From positions 310,001-374,000 of the forward strand of contig NZ_BSTQ01000003.1 of assembly GCF_030269605.1 (NCBI RefSeq): a stretch of 64,000 nucleotides of DNA, in the 5' to 3' direction. This document shows, piece after piece, positions 45,705 to 54,268 of this stretch (positions are counted from its first letter, which is position 1; every line of letters starts with the position of its first letter). A program made the translations under genes and the position numbers. Origin of the DNA: Lentzea sp. NBRC 105346 (GTDB taxonomy: Bacteria; Actinomycetota; Actinomycetes; Mycobacteriales; Pseudonocardiaceae). The notes beneath the pieces were generated by a model. The model saw only the letters and a list, made by a program, of their open reading frames with translations. It was not told the DNA's origin and searched no databases.

Positions 45705-46166
45705 ATGAACCGGCGCACGCGCTCGACCATCGCACTCGCGCTCGTTTGCGGTGCGAGCGCCTGCGCCGGTCCGCGCACCGCGTCCGAGGAGGCCGTGGAC
45801 AACGCGTCCACGGCCGTCCGGGCGCGGGCGGCCCAGATGCGCGAGGACGTGGAGTACCTGTGGCGCGAGCAGGGTGAGGGGGACGTCGTCCCGATCGTCC
45901 AGAACTCGATGGCGCAGAACTACATTTGGCTCATCGACCATCGCCAGGAAGGCGGCGCGACGGTCGTCGACGTCGCCGTGCACGACGTCGGCAGCGGCGA
46001 CGGGTTCCTGTTGCCCGACCGGCAGACGGTCGTGGTGCGGCTGTGCGTCCGGCTCGACGTGCGGAAGGGCGCGCCGGTCGTGATGACCGACGCGCCCTGT
46101 CCGTCCACTCTGGACAACTCAGTCCGTGGACTCGGCACCGTCAAGGCGACGGTGACCCTGACCTGA
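45705..46166 (+). CDS. Putative lipoprotein
   Basis: A 153-residue protein with signal peptide STIALALVCGASAC; the lipobox-like ASAC predicts lipidation at Cys20. The mature part starts with a helical stretch (DNASTAVRARAAQMREDVEY) and ends in beta strands (VVDVAVHDVGSGDGFLLPDR, VVVRLCVRLDV, CPSTLDN). No family is recognised. It lies 14 bases after the giant hydrolase gene on the same strand, as the last gene of the operon. It may be an outside-facing partner of the hydrolase or the ABC permease. Confidence 0.78.
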   Translation: MNRRTRSTIALALVCGASACAGPRTASEEAVDNASTAVRARAAQMREDVEYLWREQGEGDVVPIVQNSMAQNYIWLIDHRQEGGATVVDVAVHDVGSGDGFLLPDRQTVVVRLCVRLDVRKGAPVVMTDAPCPSTLDNSVRGLGTVKATVTLT

Positions 46167-46168
46167 GG

Positions 46169-47500
46169 TCAGTGCACGGTCGCGTGCTGCTTCTGCATCA
46201 GCTCGTCGACGTCCACCGAGTCGGGATCGTCGAGGACCTGCTTGAGCTGGTCGCGGTCGAGCCCGCCCTGCCAGCGGGCGACGACGAGCGAGCCGACACC
46301 GTTGCCGATGACGTTGGTGATGGCACGCGCCTCGGACATGAACCGGTCGATGCCGACGATGAGTGCGATGCCGACCGCGGGGATCGCGCTGTGCGCCTCG
46401 AACGCCTGCAGTGACGCGGCCAGGGTGACCAGGCCGGCGCCGGTGACGCCCGCGGCGCCCTTCGAGGCGATCAGCATGAACAGCAGCAGTCCGATCTGGA
46501 CGCCGAGCGACACGTCGTGGCCCGTGGCCTGGGCGATGAAGATCGCGCCCATGGTCAGGTAGATGCACGTGCCGTCGAGGTTGAACGAGTAGCCGGTCGG
46601 GATCGTCAGGCCGACCACGGACTTGTCGGCGCCGGCCGCCTCGAGCTTGACGAGCAGGCGCGGCAGCACCGACTCGCTGGAGGACGTGCCCAGCACGATG
46701 AAGATCTCGTCCTTGATGTAGCGCAGGAACTTCAGCAGGCTGAACCCGGCGAAGCGCGCGACCAGGCCGAGCACGATCGCGATGAACAGGATGCAGGTCA
46801 GGTAGAACGACCCCATCAGCCACGCGAGCTTGCCGAGGATCGAGCCGCCGAACTTGCCGACCGTGTAGGCGATGCCGCCGAACGCGCCGATCGGCGCCGC
46901 GTACATGACGATCTTGATGACGCCGAACATCACCTTGGCGACCGTCTCCATCGCGTCGACGACCTTCTGGCCGCGCTCCCCCATGCCCGCGACGGCGATC
47001 GCGACCAGGATCGCGACGACGAGGACCTGGATCAGCTGGCCGTCGGTGAACGCGCTGACGAACGACTTCGGCACCAGGCTGAGGATGAATCCGGTGACGC
47101 CCGTTTCGGCACTCGACGCCGACTTGAGGGTGTCCTTCGCGGCGTCGGCGTTGAGGTGGATCTCGCCGCCGTGGTGACCCGGTGCCACGAGGTTCACCAC
47201 GATCAGGCCGATCGCGAGCGCGACCGTCGTCATCGCCGTGAAGTACAGGATCGTGCGCAACGCCAGGCCACCCGCCTTGGCGAGGTTGCCCAGCCCGGCG
47301 ATGCCGACGATGATCGTCGCGAAGATCGTCGGCGCGATGACGACCTTCACGAGGTTCACGAACAGGTCGGCGAGCCACTTCATCTCGCTCGCGGGTTTCT
47401 TGAACAGGAACCCGAACAGTGCCCCCGCCACGATGGCCACGACGACCCAGAAGTACAGGTGTTTGTAGATCGGTTTGCGGGCTACGGCGGTGCTCGCCAC
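46169..47500 (-). CDS. dctA: C4-dicarboxylate:cation symporter
   Basis: A 443-residue membrane transporter of the dicarboxylate/amino acid:cation symporter (DAACS) family. It has IAPTIFATIIVGIAGLGNLA, the serine-rich hairpin FIVLGTSSSESVLPRLLVKL, the substrate/cation motif IPTGYSFNLDGTCIYLTMGA and LIASKGAAGVTGAGLVTLAA. It imports succinate, fumarate and malate with cations. The stop is 3 bases from the convergent lipoprotein stop. It is divergent from the TAXI-type gene, with 108 bases between the starts. Confidence 0.96.
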   Translation of the reverse strand: MASTAVARKPIYKHLYFWVVVAIVAGALFGFLFKKPASEMKWLADLFVNLVKVVIAPTIFATIIVGIAGLGNLAKAGGLALRTILYFTAMTTVALAIGLIVVNLVAPGHHGGEIHLNADAAKDTLKSASSAETGVTGFILSLVPKSFVSAFTDGQLIQVLVVAILVAIAVAGMGERGQKVVDAMETVAKVMFGVIKIVMYAAPIGAFGGIAYTVGKFGGSILGKLAWLMGSFYLTCILFIAIVLGLVARFAGFSLLKFLRYIKDEIFIVLGTSSSESVLPRLLVKLEAAGADKSVVGLTIPTGYSFNLDGTCIYLTMGAIFIAQATGHDVSLGVQIGLLLFMLIASKGAAGVTGAGLVTLAASLQAFEAHSAIPAVGIALIVGIDRFMSEARAITNVIGNGVGSLVVARWQGGLDRDQLKQVLDDPDSVDVDELMQKQHATVH

Positions 47501-47608
47501 GGCTCCTCCTCAGTTCGGGTTGCAGTGAGGGTGACCACAGCCTGGATCGGCTACAAGCCGACACTCGGAAACTTCAGACACATCTGACGTAACGTTTAGT
47601 CTTTATCG

Positions 47609-48517
47609 GTGTTGCTCAGCCGACGCACGCTGCTGGTAGGGGCGGCCGCCTTCGCGGCGGTGCCGGGGTGCACCTCGCACTCGTTCGAGGTGCCGCCGTC
47701 TCTCGTGCTGGCGACCGGCCCGGAGGGCGCGGTGTTCCGCGAGATCGGCGCCGCCCTGGTCGCGGCCCTGCGCGAGCAGCTCCCCGGATGCGACGTCACC
47801 GCGCGGCCCACGGGCGCGTCCGTCGAGAACCTCCGGCTGCTGCACTCGGGCCAGGCGCAGCTCGCGCTGTCCTCATTGGACCCGATCGTGGAGGACGTGG
47901 CGGGCATCTCCGCCGTCGGCCGGCTGTACGACAGCTTCATGCAGGTCGCCGTGCCGACCGCGTCGCCGGTCCGGGCGTTGCGGGATCTGTCCGGGCGGAC
48001 GGTGTCCGTCGGCCCGGTCGGCTCGGGTACCGAGTTCACCGCGACGCGCCTGCTCGAGCTGCTCGGCGTGCGGGCGAGGTTGCTGCGAATGTCGCACACC
48101 GAGGCGGCCCAACAGCTTTCGTCCGGTGGCATCGACGCGCTGATGGCGTTGACGGGCATCCCCACGCCGGCGATCACCAGCGTGCAGGACCGGGTCCGGA
48201 TGCTCGACCTGCCGGAGGAGGCGTCCCAGCTGGCCGACCGGTTCCCCGGCCCGTACGTGCCCGCGACGATCCCGGCGACGACCTACGGCACACTCCCTCC
48301 CAATAGGACGTTCGCGGTGCCGAACCTTTTGCTGGCGTTGAACTCCCTGAGCGCGGACGTCGTCGAGGTGGTCACGCGGACGGTGTTCACCGAGTCCGCG
48401 CGCATCGTGCGCGGACACCCCGAGGCGTCGCGGATCAACGTGCGGACGGGCATCGCGACCGGCCAGGTGCCGCTGCATCCCGGTGCCGAACGCTGGTTCC
48501 GTTCGGTCAAGCGCTGA
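47609..48517 (+). CDS. TAXI-family TRAP-type solute-binding protein
   Basis: A 302-residue exported binding protein: a signal sequence with a lipobox-like end (RTLLVGAAAFAAVPGC, Cys22), then the TAXI fold (LVLATGPEGAVFREIGAALV, VEDVAGISAVGRLYDSFMQV, TVSVGPVGSGTEFTATRLLE). TRAP membrane subunits (DctQ/DctM) are not present nearby, so it may act as a lone sensor or binding protein. Adjacent dctA and the two-component system on the other side suggest dicarboxylate or glutamate sensing. GTG 47609 is the start; TTG at the next codon is an alternative. Its stop overlaps the convergent kinase gene by 11 bases. Confidence 0.88.
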   Translation: MLLSRRTLLVGAAAFAAVPGCTSHSFEVPPSLVLATGPEGAVFREIGAALVAALREQLPGCDVTARPTGASVENLRLLHSGQAQLALSSLDPIVEDVAGISAVGRLYDSFMQVAVPTASPVRALRDLSGRTVSVGPVGSGTEFTATRLLELLGVRARLLRMSHTEAAQQLSSGGIDALMALTGIPTPAITSVQDRVRMLDLPEEASQLADRFPGPYVPATIPATTYGTLPPNRTFAVPNLLLALNSLSADVVEVVTRTVFTESARIVRGHPEASRINVRTGIATGQVPLHPGAERWFRSVKR

Positions 48518-49868
48518 GGGTCACGACGACTTCGAGGCCGTGCGGTTTGTTGTCGTGCAGGGTGAGGGTGCCGCCCGCCGACTCGATCAGCTCCGCGCAG
48601 ATCGCCAGGCCCAGTCCAGTGCCGGTGATGTTCTGGTGCTTGGTCGCGCGCCAGAACCGGTCCAGTGCCTGGGTTCGTTCCTGTTGGGAGAGGCCCTCGC
48701 CGTCGTCGAGGACGTGCAGGGCGACGTGGCCGTTGTGTGGTCGCGCGGTGACCGTGACCGTCGTGCCGCCGGACAGCCGCACGGCGTTGCTGACGAGTTC
48801 GTCGAGCACACTGCCCAGACCGCCCGGCGGTTCCTGCACGCTGAGGTCCGCGGGCACGTCGACGGTCAGCTTCATGCCCGCCTGCAGGGCCAGCGCGCGC
48901 CACGCGGGTACGTGCGTCGCGAGGAGCGTGTCGATCTCGACGGGTTCGGCCGCGGACGCGCTGTCGAGGCGGGTCGCGGCGAGCAGCGTGTCGAGGACCC
49001 GGCCCATCTCCTCGGCCTCGTCGACGGCGATCTGCTGAGCCTCGCGCGCGGCTTCGGTCGTGACGTGCGGGGCGAGGTTGTCCACGGCGAGCCGCAGGCT
49101 GGCCAGCGGGTTGCGCAGCTGGTGCGACGCGTCGCTGACGAACGCCCGCTGCCTGCGCAACGCCCGGCCGACGACGTCGACCATGGTGTTGAACGACCGC
49201 GCGAGCCGGCGCAGCTCGGGCGGCCCGCCGACCTCGTCCGCGCGCACGTCGAGGTGCCCACCGGCCACCTTCGCCGTCGCCTCGTCCAGCCGCCGGACCG
49301 GCCGCAGCACCCAGCGCGACATCGGCCACGCGGCGGCGACGACGGCGAGCATCGGCAACAACCCGGCGAGCGCCAGCAGTCCCCACTGCCGGACCACCTC
49401 GGTGCGCAGGCTGCCGGTCGGCGAGACGGTGACGACGGCCGCGACGACCTCGCTGTCGCGGCCCACGGGTTCGACGACGACGAGCGGCCCGGTGTGCCAC
49501 GGCCAGCCCGAGTAGTCGGGCTCGGGCCGATACCCGCCGAACGCCGCGGTGAGGCCGTTCTTCACGTCCTGGTCGTCGAGGTCGAACGTGTCGCGAGTGG
49601 ACAGCAGCACCTTGCGGTCAGTACTGATCAACCCGACGGCGACGCCGTAGAGCTGGTCGTACCGCTTGATCTCCTCCTGCAACGCGACGAGCCGATTCGA
49701 CTGCAACGCGCTCTCGCCGAGGCTGGCGAACCGGCTGGCGTCCCCCAGCCGGTCGAGGTAGGTGGCCTGCGTCTCCCGTTGCACAACGGCGAACGCCAGC
49801 GGCACGCCGAGCGCGCCGACGAGCGCGACCAGCAGCGGCACCACGATCACCAGCAACCGCTTGAGCAT
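48507..49868 (-). CDS. Two-component sensor histidine kinase
   Basis: A 453-residue membrane kinase. One membrane segment (LLVIVVPLLVALVGALGVPL) is followed by an extracytoplasmic sensor region of about 140 residues, a second membrane segment (LLALAGLLPMLAVVAAAWPM) and a HAMP domain (RPVRRLDEATAKVAGGHLDV). The phospho-acceptor His249 lies in SHQLRNPLASL. The catalytic domain has LDELVSNAVRLSGG, DDGEGLSQ and GTGLGLAICAELIES. The ATG shares a base with the response-regulator stop (TGATG). With the TAXI gene next door it may report on an organic acid, by inference. Confidence 0.95.
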   Translation of the reverse strand: MLKRLLVIVVPLLVALVGALGVPLAFAVVQRETQATYLDRLGDASRFASLGESALQSNRLVALQEEIKRYDQLYGVAVGLISTDRKVLLSTRDTFDLDDQDVKNGLTAAFGGYRPEPDYSGWPWHTGPLVVVEPVGRDSEVVAAVVTVSPTGSLRTEVVRQWGLLALAGLLPMLAVVAAAWPMSRWVLRPVRRLDEATAKVAGGHLDVRADEVGGPPELRRLARSFNTMVDVVGRALRRQRAFVSDASHQLRNPLASLRLAVDNLAPHVTTEAAREAQQIAVDEAEEMGRVLDTLLAATRLDSASAAEPVEIDTLLATHVPAWRALALQAGMKLTVDVPADLSVQEPPGGLGSVLDELVSNAVRLSGGTTVTVTARPHNGHVALHVLDDGEGLSQQERTQALDRFWRATKHQNITGTGLGLAICAELIESAGGTLTLHDNKPHGLEVVVTLSA

Positions 49869-50533
49869 CAGACACCGACCAGGCGATAACCCACTCCGCG
49901 AACCGTCTCGATGCGGACATGATCGCCCAGTTTGGACCGCAGCGCCGCCATGTGCGTGTCGAGCGTGCGCGACGGCGCCTCCCAGTGCGCCTGCCACACC
50001 TGGTCGACGATGAAGTCGCGGCTGACCACCTCACCGGTCCTGGCCATCAGCAGCGCGAGCAGGTCGAACTCCTTGCGCGTCAACGACAACGGCTGCCCGC
50101 CGACGGTCACCGTGCGCGCATGTGTGAACAGCACGACGTCGCCCGTTTTCATCGGTTGCTCGGCCTCGGGTTCCGCCCGGTGAGTCCTCGTTCGCCTCAG
50201 CACCGCCTCGATGCGCGCCAGCAACTCCGCCGTACCGAACGGCTTCACCACGTAGTCGTCCGCCCCCGCGCGCAACCCCAGGACGCGTTCCCGCTCCTCA
50301 CCGCGCGCGGTCACCGTGATGACCGCCGTACCCGAGCGTTTCCGCAGCTCACGGAGCACGTCGAGGCCGTCGCCGTCGGGCAGTCCCAGGTCGAGCAACA
50401 CCACGTCCACGGGCGCGGCCTTCACCGCGTCCTGCGCGGTCGCGACCCGATGCACCTCGTATCCGGCGTGGCGCAGGGCGGTCAGCAGTCCCCGCGCCAC
50501 CCGATCGTCATCTTCGACGACGAGGATGCGCAC
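49868..50533 (-). CDS. OmpR-family response regulator
   Basis: A 221-residue regulator. The receiver domain has the acidic pair EDDD at residues 7-10, phospho-acceptor Asp48 (VVLLDLGLPDGDG) and switch Lys in DDYVVKPFGTAELL. The winged-helix effector follows (LSLTRKEFDLLALLMARTGE, DTHMAALRSKLGDHVRIETV, RGVGYRLVGV). The start is GTG 50533, 4 bases after the lgt stop. The kinase gene overlaps downstream, so lgt and this two-component system share a transcript. Confidence 0.95.
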   Translation of the reverse strand: MRILVVEDDDRVARGLLTALRHAGYEVHRVATAQDAVKAAPVDVVLLDLGLPDGDGLDVLRELRKRSGTAVITVTARGEERERVLGLRAGADDYVVKPFGTAELLARIEAVLRRTRTHRAEPEAEQPMKTGDVVLFTHARTVTVGGQPLSLTRKEFDLLALLMARTGEVVSRDFIVDQVWQAHWEAPSRTLDTHMAALRSKLGDHVRIETVRGVGYRLVGV

Positions 50534-50537
50534 CCGT

Positions 50538-51503
50538 TCACTCCGTCTTTTTCGCGGACTCCGGCTCTTCCGCTTCCACGGGCTCCTGCGGCTCTTCCTC
50601 GGCCTCTTCGTCGTTTTCGGTCTTTTCCTCAGTGGCTGCTCGGAGGGCCGCGATGTCCTCGCGCTCTCCCTTCGACCGGGCGAGGATGAAGTAGACGACC
50701 CCACCGATGAAGACCAGCGCCGACACGAACACGTTGACCCGCACGCCGGCGATGAGCGTGGCCTCGTCGGTGCGCATCAGCTCGATCCAGAACCGCCCCG
50801 CGCAGTACCCCGCGACGTACAACGCGAACGCGCGCCCGTGCCCGAGCCGGAACCTTCGGTCCGCCCACACGACGAGCGCCGCGACCCCGAGGTTCCACAG
50901 CAGCTCGTACAGGAACGTCGGGTGCACGACCGCCATCGGCGTGTGGTCGACCGCGACCCCGCCCAGCTGGTCCGGCAGCCCGGTGGCCGGGTTGACGCGG
51001 TGGTAGATCTCCAGGCCCCACGGCAACGTCGTGTCGCCGCCGTACAACTCCTGGTTGAAGTAGTTGCCGAGCCGCCCAACGGCCTGCGCCACCACGATGC
51101 CGGGCGCCAGCGCGTCCGCCATCGCGGGCAACGGAATGCCCTTGCGCCGGCACCCGATCCACGCACCCACCGCACCCAGCGCGATCGCGCCCCAGATGCC
51201 CAGGCCGCCGTTCCAGATCGCCAGCGCGTCCAGCGGGTTCTTGCCCGGCCCGAAGTACTTGTCGTGGTCGGTGATGACGTGGTACAGCCGCCCACCCACC
51301 AGACCGAACGGCACCGCGAACACCGCGATGTCGGTGACCTCGCCCTTCACACCCCCACGCGCGACCCAGCGGCGTTCGCCCCACGAGATCGCGATGATGA
51401 TGCCCAGGATGATGCACAGCGCGTAGGCCCGGATGGGGAGCGGACCGAGGTTCCACACACCGCGGTCGGGGCTCGGGATCGTGGCCAGAACGGCGTTCAA
51501 CAC
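50538..51503 (-). CDS. lgt: Prolipoprotein diacylglyceryl transferase
   Basis: A 321-residue membrane enzyme that adds diacylglycerol to the lipobox Cys of prolipoproteins. Diagnostic segments are GLVGGRLYHVITDH, the lgt signature VGRLGNYFNQELYGGDTTLP, and HPTFLYELLWNLG. A Glu-rich cytoplasmic tail (TENDEEAEEEPQEPVEAEE) follows the last helix, as in other actinobacteria. GTG 51503 is the start; the frame continues upstream without similarity. It lies near trp genes in actinobacterial genomes, and here about 2.7 kb of other DNA separates them. Confidence 0.97.
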   Translation of the reverse strand: MLNAVLATIPSPDRGVWNLGPLPIRAYALCIILGIIIAISWGERRWVARGGVKGEVTDIAVFAVPFGLVGGRLYHVITDHDKYFGPGKNPLDALAIWNGGLGIWGAIALGAVGAWIGCRRKGIPLPAMADALAPGIVVAQAVGRLGNYFNQELYGGDTTLPWGLEIYHRVNPATGLPDQLGGVAVDHTPMAVVHPTFLYELLWNLGVAALVVWADRRFRLGHGRAFALYVAGYCAGRFWIELMRTDEATLIAGVRVNVFVSALVFIGGVVYFILARSKGEREDIAALRAATEEKTENDEEAEEEPQEPVEAEEPESAKKTE

Positions 51504-51710
51504 GGGGACCACCGTAGCGGTTGGCTCCCGCACGGCTACTCCGGCCGTGCGATCGTTATCCGGTTGACCTCGGGTCGATCTCGGGGTGTGGCGCCTTCCA
51601 GGGGCGGGGCGCGCGTTGCCGCTGGGCTCAGCCCTCGGGGGTGCGGGTTGCACCCAGGCTCGGTGCTCGAGCTCAGGGCGCCGTTGCCCCTGGGGGCTTG
51701 GGGCGCTAGT

Positions 51711-51764
51711 TGCCTTGCGGCCTCGGGGTGCGTGTTCTGCCTTGCGGTCTCGGGGTGCGTGTTG
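51711..51764. repeat. 27-base tandem repeat, two copies
   Basis: Units at 51711-51737 and 51738-51764 (beginning TGCCTTGCGGCCTCGGGGTG and TGCCTTGCGGTCTCGGGGTG) differ at two positions. More degenerate copies of the CTCGGGGTGCG core flank them. Confidence 0.75.
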
Positions 51765-51938
51765 CGCTCGGCGCTCGCAGGCCGTGTTGCCCTCGAAGCT
51801 CGGAGCGCGCTGCGCTCGGACCTGGGGCTGCGGGGCTCAGGATGCGCGTTCACCCAGTCCAGGCTCGGGTGCATCCTGCCTGGCTGCCGCAGCGCGCAGC
51901 GCGCGAAGCTGCCCCGCGAAGGGCAAGCCTGACGCCTG

Positions 51939-51964
51939 GGGTGTGAAGCAGAAGCTTCACACCC
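51939..51964. terminator. Hairpin in intergenic DNA
   Basis: Perfect 11-base arms GGGTGTGAAGC (51939-51949) and GCTTCACACCC (51954-51964) with a 4-base loop AGAA. Read on the minus strand it could end the exporter transcript, although it lies about 350 bases beyond that stop. Confidence 0.45.
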
Positions 51965-52238
51965 GCGACGCGTGAGCCCCAACCAGATGCGTGAACCCAC
52001 TACCCCGCGAACCGTGGTTCGTGAGCCCACCACCCATCACCCGCGCCACGTGGGCCCGCCCATCACCCTCGTGAGCCCGGCATTCGCCACCCGCAGCGCG
52101 TGAGCCCGACACCTGACGCCCGCGCCGCGCGCGCCCGCACCCCGCCGTACACAGCCCCCGCACCGCCTGAAGCTGACGCCTGCCCCGGCCCGACCCCCGC
52201 CGCCCCCCGCGCGCTTCCTTTTGCTCGGAGCGTACTGC

Positions 52239-52254
52239 CGGGGTCTGACAATTT
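52239..52254. repeat. GGGGTCTGACA-N-TTTT motif, copy 1
   Basis: This short motif (GGGGTCTGACAATTTT) recurs as GGGGTCTGACAGTTTT at 54844-54859. Both copies are in intergenic DNA flanking the exporter-Uma2 pair. Their origin is not clear. Confidence 0.45.
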
Positions 52255-52315
52255 TCCGGCTCCGCCCCTGGTCGCCGGTTTTACGCCGCCGCAAGTCCCC
52301 CAATCGTGGCAACGC

Positions 52316-54190
52316 TCACCCCCGAAACGCAGCGGCCTGAATCTCGTACAGCTCGTGGTACGTCCCGCGGGCGGCATGCAGCTCGGCGTGCGTCCCCTGT
52401 TCGACGATCTTCCCCTCGGCCAGCACCACGATCCGGTCGGCGTTCTTGATGTTCGCCAGCCGGTGCGTGACGAGGATCGTGGTGTTCCGGCTCGCGTGCT
52501 TGAGGCCGGTGAACACGCGGGCCTCGGCCTTGGCATCGAGTGCGGCCGTCGGTTCGTCGGCGACCAACACGTGAGCGTCGCGGTAGATGCCGCGCGCGAT
52601 GCCCAGGCGCTGCCACTGCCCGCCCGAGAGGTCCTGCCCGTCCTGGAACCGCTTGGACAGCAGCGTCTTCTCCTTCATGGGCAACGAGTCCACGACCTCG
52701 TCGGCACTCGACAGGGTCAACGCCGCACGCCACGCCTCAACGGAATCCCGATCCAGGCGCCCGACCACGACGTTGTGCTCGGCGGTCATCGGCCAGCCCG
52801 CCGGATCCTGGGCGATGACGGCGATCTGGTCGTGCACGCTGTGCGGGTCGGCCAGCGCCAGATCGACGCCGTCCCACGTGACGGTGCCGGTCGTCGGCTG
52901 GTAGAGACCGGTCAGCAGCTTGCCCAGCGTCGTCTTGCCCGAACCGTTCTCGCCCACCAGCGCGATCACCTCACCGCGCCGGACGACCAGGTCGAGTCCC
53001 TGCACGGCGGGCTTGTCGGCGGCCGGATACGTGAACGACACGCCCGACAGCCGGATCTCGGCCGGGTCTACCGGCGCCTGAACGGACGACGAAGGCTGGC
53101 GCCGGCGGGCGCACTCGGCGAGCAGGGTCTTGTAGAACTCGATGTGGAACGAACCCTCGTGCAGCAGGTCGACCGAACGCATGGTGTTCGACAACGACTG
53201 CGACGCCGTTCGCATCGCCAGGACCGCGGTGCCGGCCAGAGCTAGCGGCAGCTGACCCGAGTACAGCAGTAACCCCAGCACGCCGTAGGCCAGACCGCTG
53301 CCCAGACCGCCGGCCGCACGACCCACCAGCCGGATGAAGTTGCTGCGGTGCGCCAGGCGGATTTCGTCGGCCATCAGGCTCTCGGTGACGCGGCGGTGCT
53401 CGTCCAGTAATCGCTCCTGCAACGTGAGCGCGTGCCGTTCGAGCGCGTACTCGCGCGACATGGCGACGTCCTCGATCACGCCTTTGCGCATGTGTCGCGT
53501 GACGCCTTCCAGCCAGTGCTTGCGGTGCAGCCTGCCGACGCGCGCGGCCGCCCAGCCGTCGCCGACCGCGGTCAGCAGCAGGGCCAGCGTCAGCCACGGG
53601 TTGAGCAGACCGGCGGTCACCAGCGCCGCGCCGAGTGCGATGAGGGACGCCACCAGGTCCGCGATCCACCGCACGCACCCGTCGATGTACTCGACGCCGT
53701 CGCGACCACCTCGCCGGATGAGTTCACGGAAGTCGGCGTCCTCGAACGCGAGCAGCTCCGTCTTCACGACCGCGGCCGTCACCGCGTCGTCCGCCGCGCG
53801 GGTCACCAGCGGTCTCAAAGCACCTTCCACGCTGCCCACCGCGGCGTCGAGCAACGCACGCGTGGCATACGACGCGACCACGAGCGCGATCGCCGGTAAC
53901 GACGCGAGCAGGCGTTCCGGCGTCGGGCTGTCTTTCAACAACGCGGTGAAGACGTCCGCGGTGGCGAGCAAACCGAACGCGGTCACACAGCCCGACGCCA
54001 CGTGCACGACCGCGGCGAGCAGCGTCAGACGGCGCGAGGCTCGCCACGCCAGGCCTGTGACCACGCGAAACACCGTCGGCAGCTCGCGGAGCGCCTGGCG
54101 GAACGTCGCGTCCGCCACTTGCTCCGTGACCGCTGCCCATTTTGGAGTCTTGAGTTTCTCGACGCCGATCAAAGGCGTGTCTCGCCGCAA
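52316..54190 (-). CDS. ABC exporter, fused permease and ATPase
   Basis: A 624-residue half-transporter. Six membrane helices fill about residues 40-350 (LTLLAAVVHVASGCVTAFGL, IADLVASLIALGAALVTAGL, GVLGLLLYSGQLPLALAGTA). The ATPase has Walker A VGENGSGKTTLGKLL (near residue 415), Q-loop VIAQDPAGWPMTAEHN, signature LSGGQWQRLGIARGIYR, Walker B VLVADEPTAALD and the switch His in VTHRLANIKNADR. It resembles exporters near lanthipeptide or peptide clusters, but no precursor or maturation gene is visible. The start is unclear; TTG 54190 follows GGGGGG, and a longer in-frame start at 54235 is possible. Confidence 0.9.
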   Translation of the reverse strand: MRRDTPLIGVEKLKTPKWAAVTEQVADATFRQALRELPTVFRVVTGLAWRASRRLTLLAAVVHVASGCVTAFGLLATADVFTALLKDSPTPERLLASLPAIALVVASYATRALLDAAVGSVEGALRPLVTRAADDAVTAAVVKTELLAFEDADFRELIRRGGRDGVEYIDGCVRWIADLVASLIALGAALVTAGLLNPWLTLALLLTAVGDGWAAARVGRLHRKHWLEGVTRHMRKGVIEDVAMSREYALERHALTLQERLLDEHRRVTESLMADEIRLAHRSNFIRLVGRAAGGLGSGLAYGVLGLLLYSGQLPLALAGTAVLAMRTASQSLSNTMRSVDLLHEGSFHIEFYKTLLAECARRRQPSSSVQAPVDPAEIRLSGVSFTYPAADKPAVQGLDLVVRRGEVIALVGENGSGKTTLGKLLTGLYQPTTGTVTWDGVDLALADPHSVHDQIAVIAQDPAGWPMTAEHNVVVGRLDRDSVEAWRAALTLSSADEVVDSLPMKEKTLLSKRFQDGQDLSGGQWQRLGIARGIYRDAHVLVADEPTAALDAKAEARVFTGLKHASRNTTILVTHRLANIKNADRIVVLAEGKIVEQGTHAELHAARGTYHELYEIQAAAFRG

Positions 54191-54268
54191 CGAATCCCCC
54201 CGGAGTTCGCACGAATGATGAACCCAGGTTAGCAACGTTCCATTTCGCTGAAAATATTAATTAATGCG

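Larger units (their letters stand above)
51504..52315. other. Repeat-rich intergenic region
   Basis: About 0.8 kb without a credible gene. Its left half is a series of degenerate G/C-rich repeats around the theme CTCGGGGTGCGTGTTGC. Its right half is rich in CGTGAGCCC-type units. Frames across it are low-complexity Arg/Pro/Ala strings on every strand. It contains a tandem repeat, a hairpin and a GGGGTCTGACA motif that recurs at 54844. Confidence 0.6.

Noticed and set aside
51600-51960. CRISPR array suggested by repeats
   Set aside because: Repeats are adjacent and degenerate, with no uniform spacers and no cas genes in the window.
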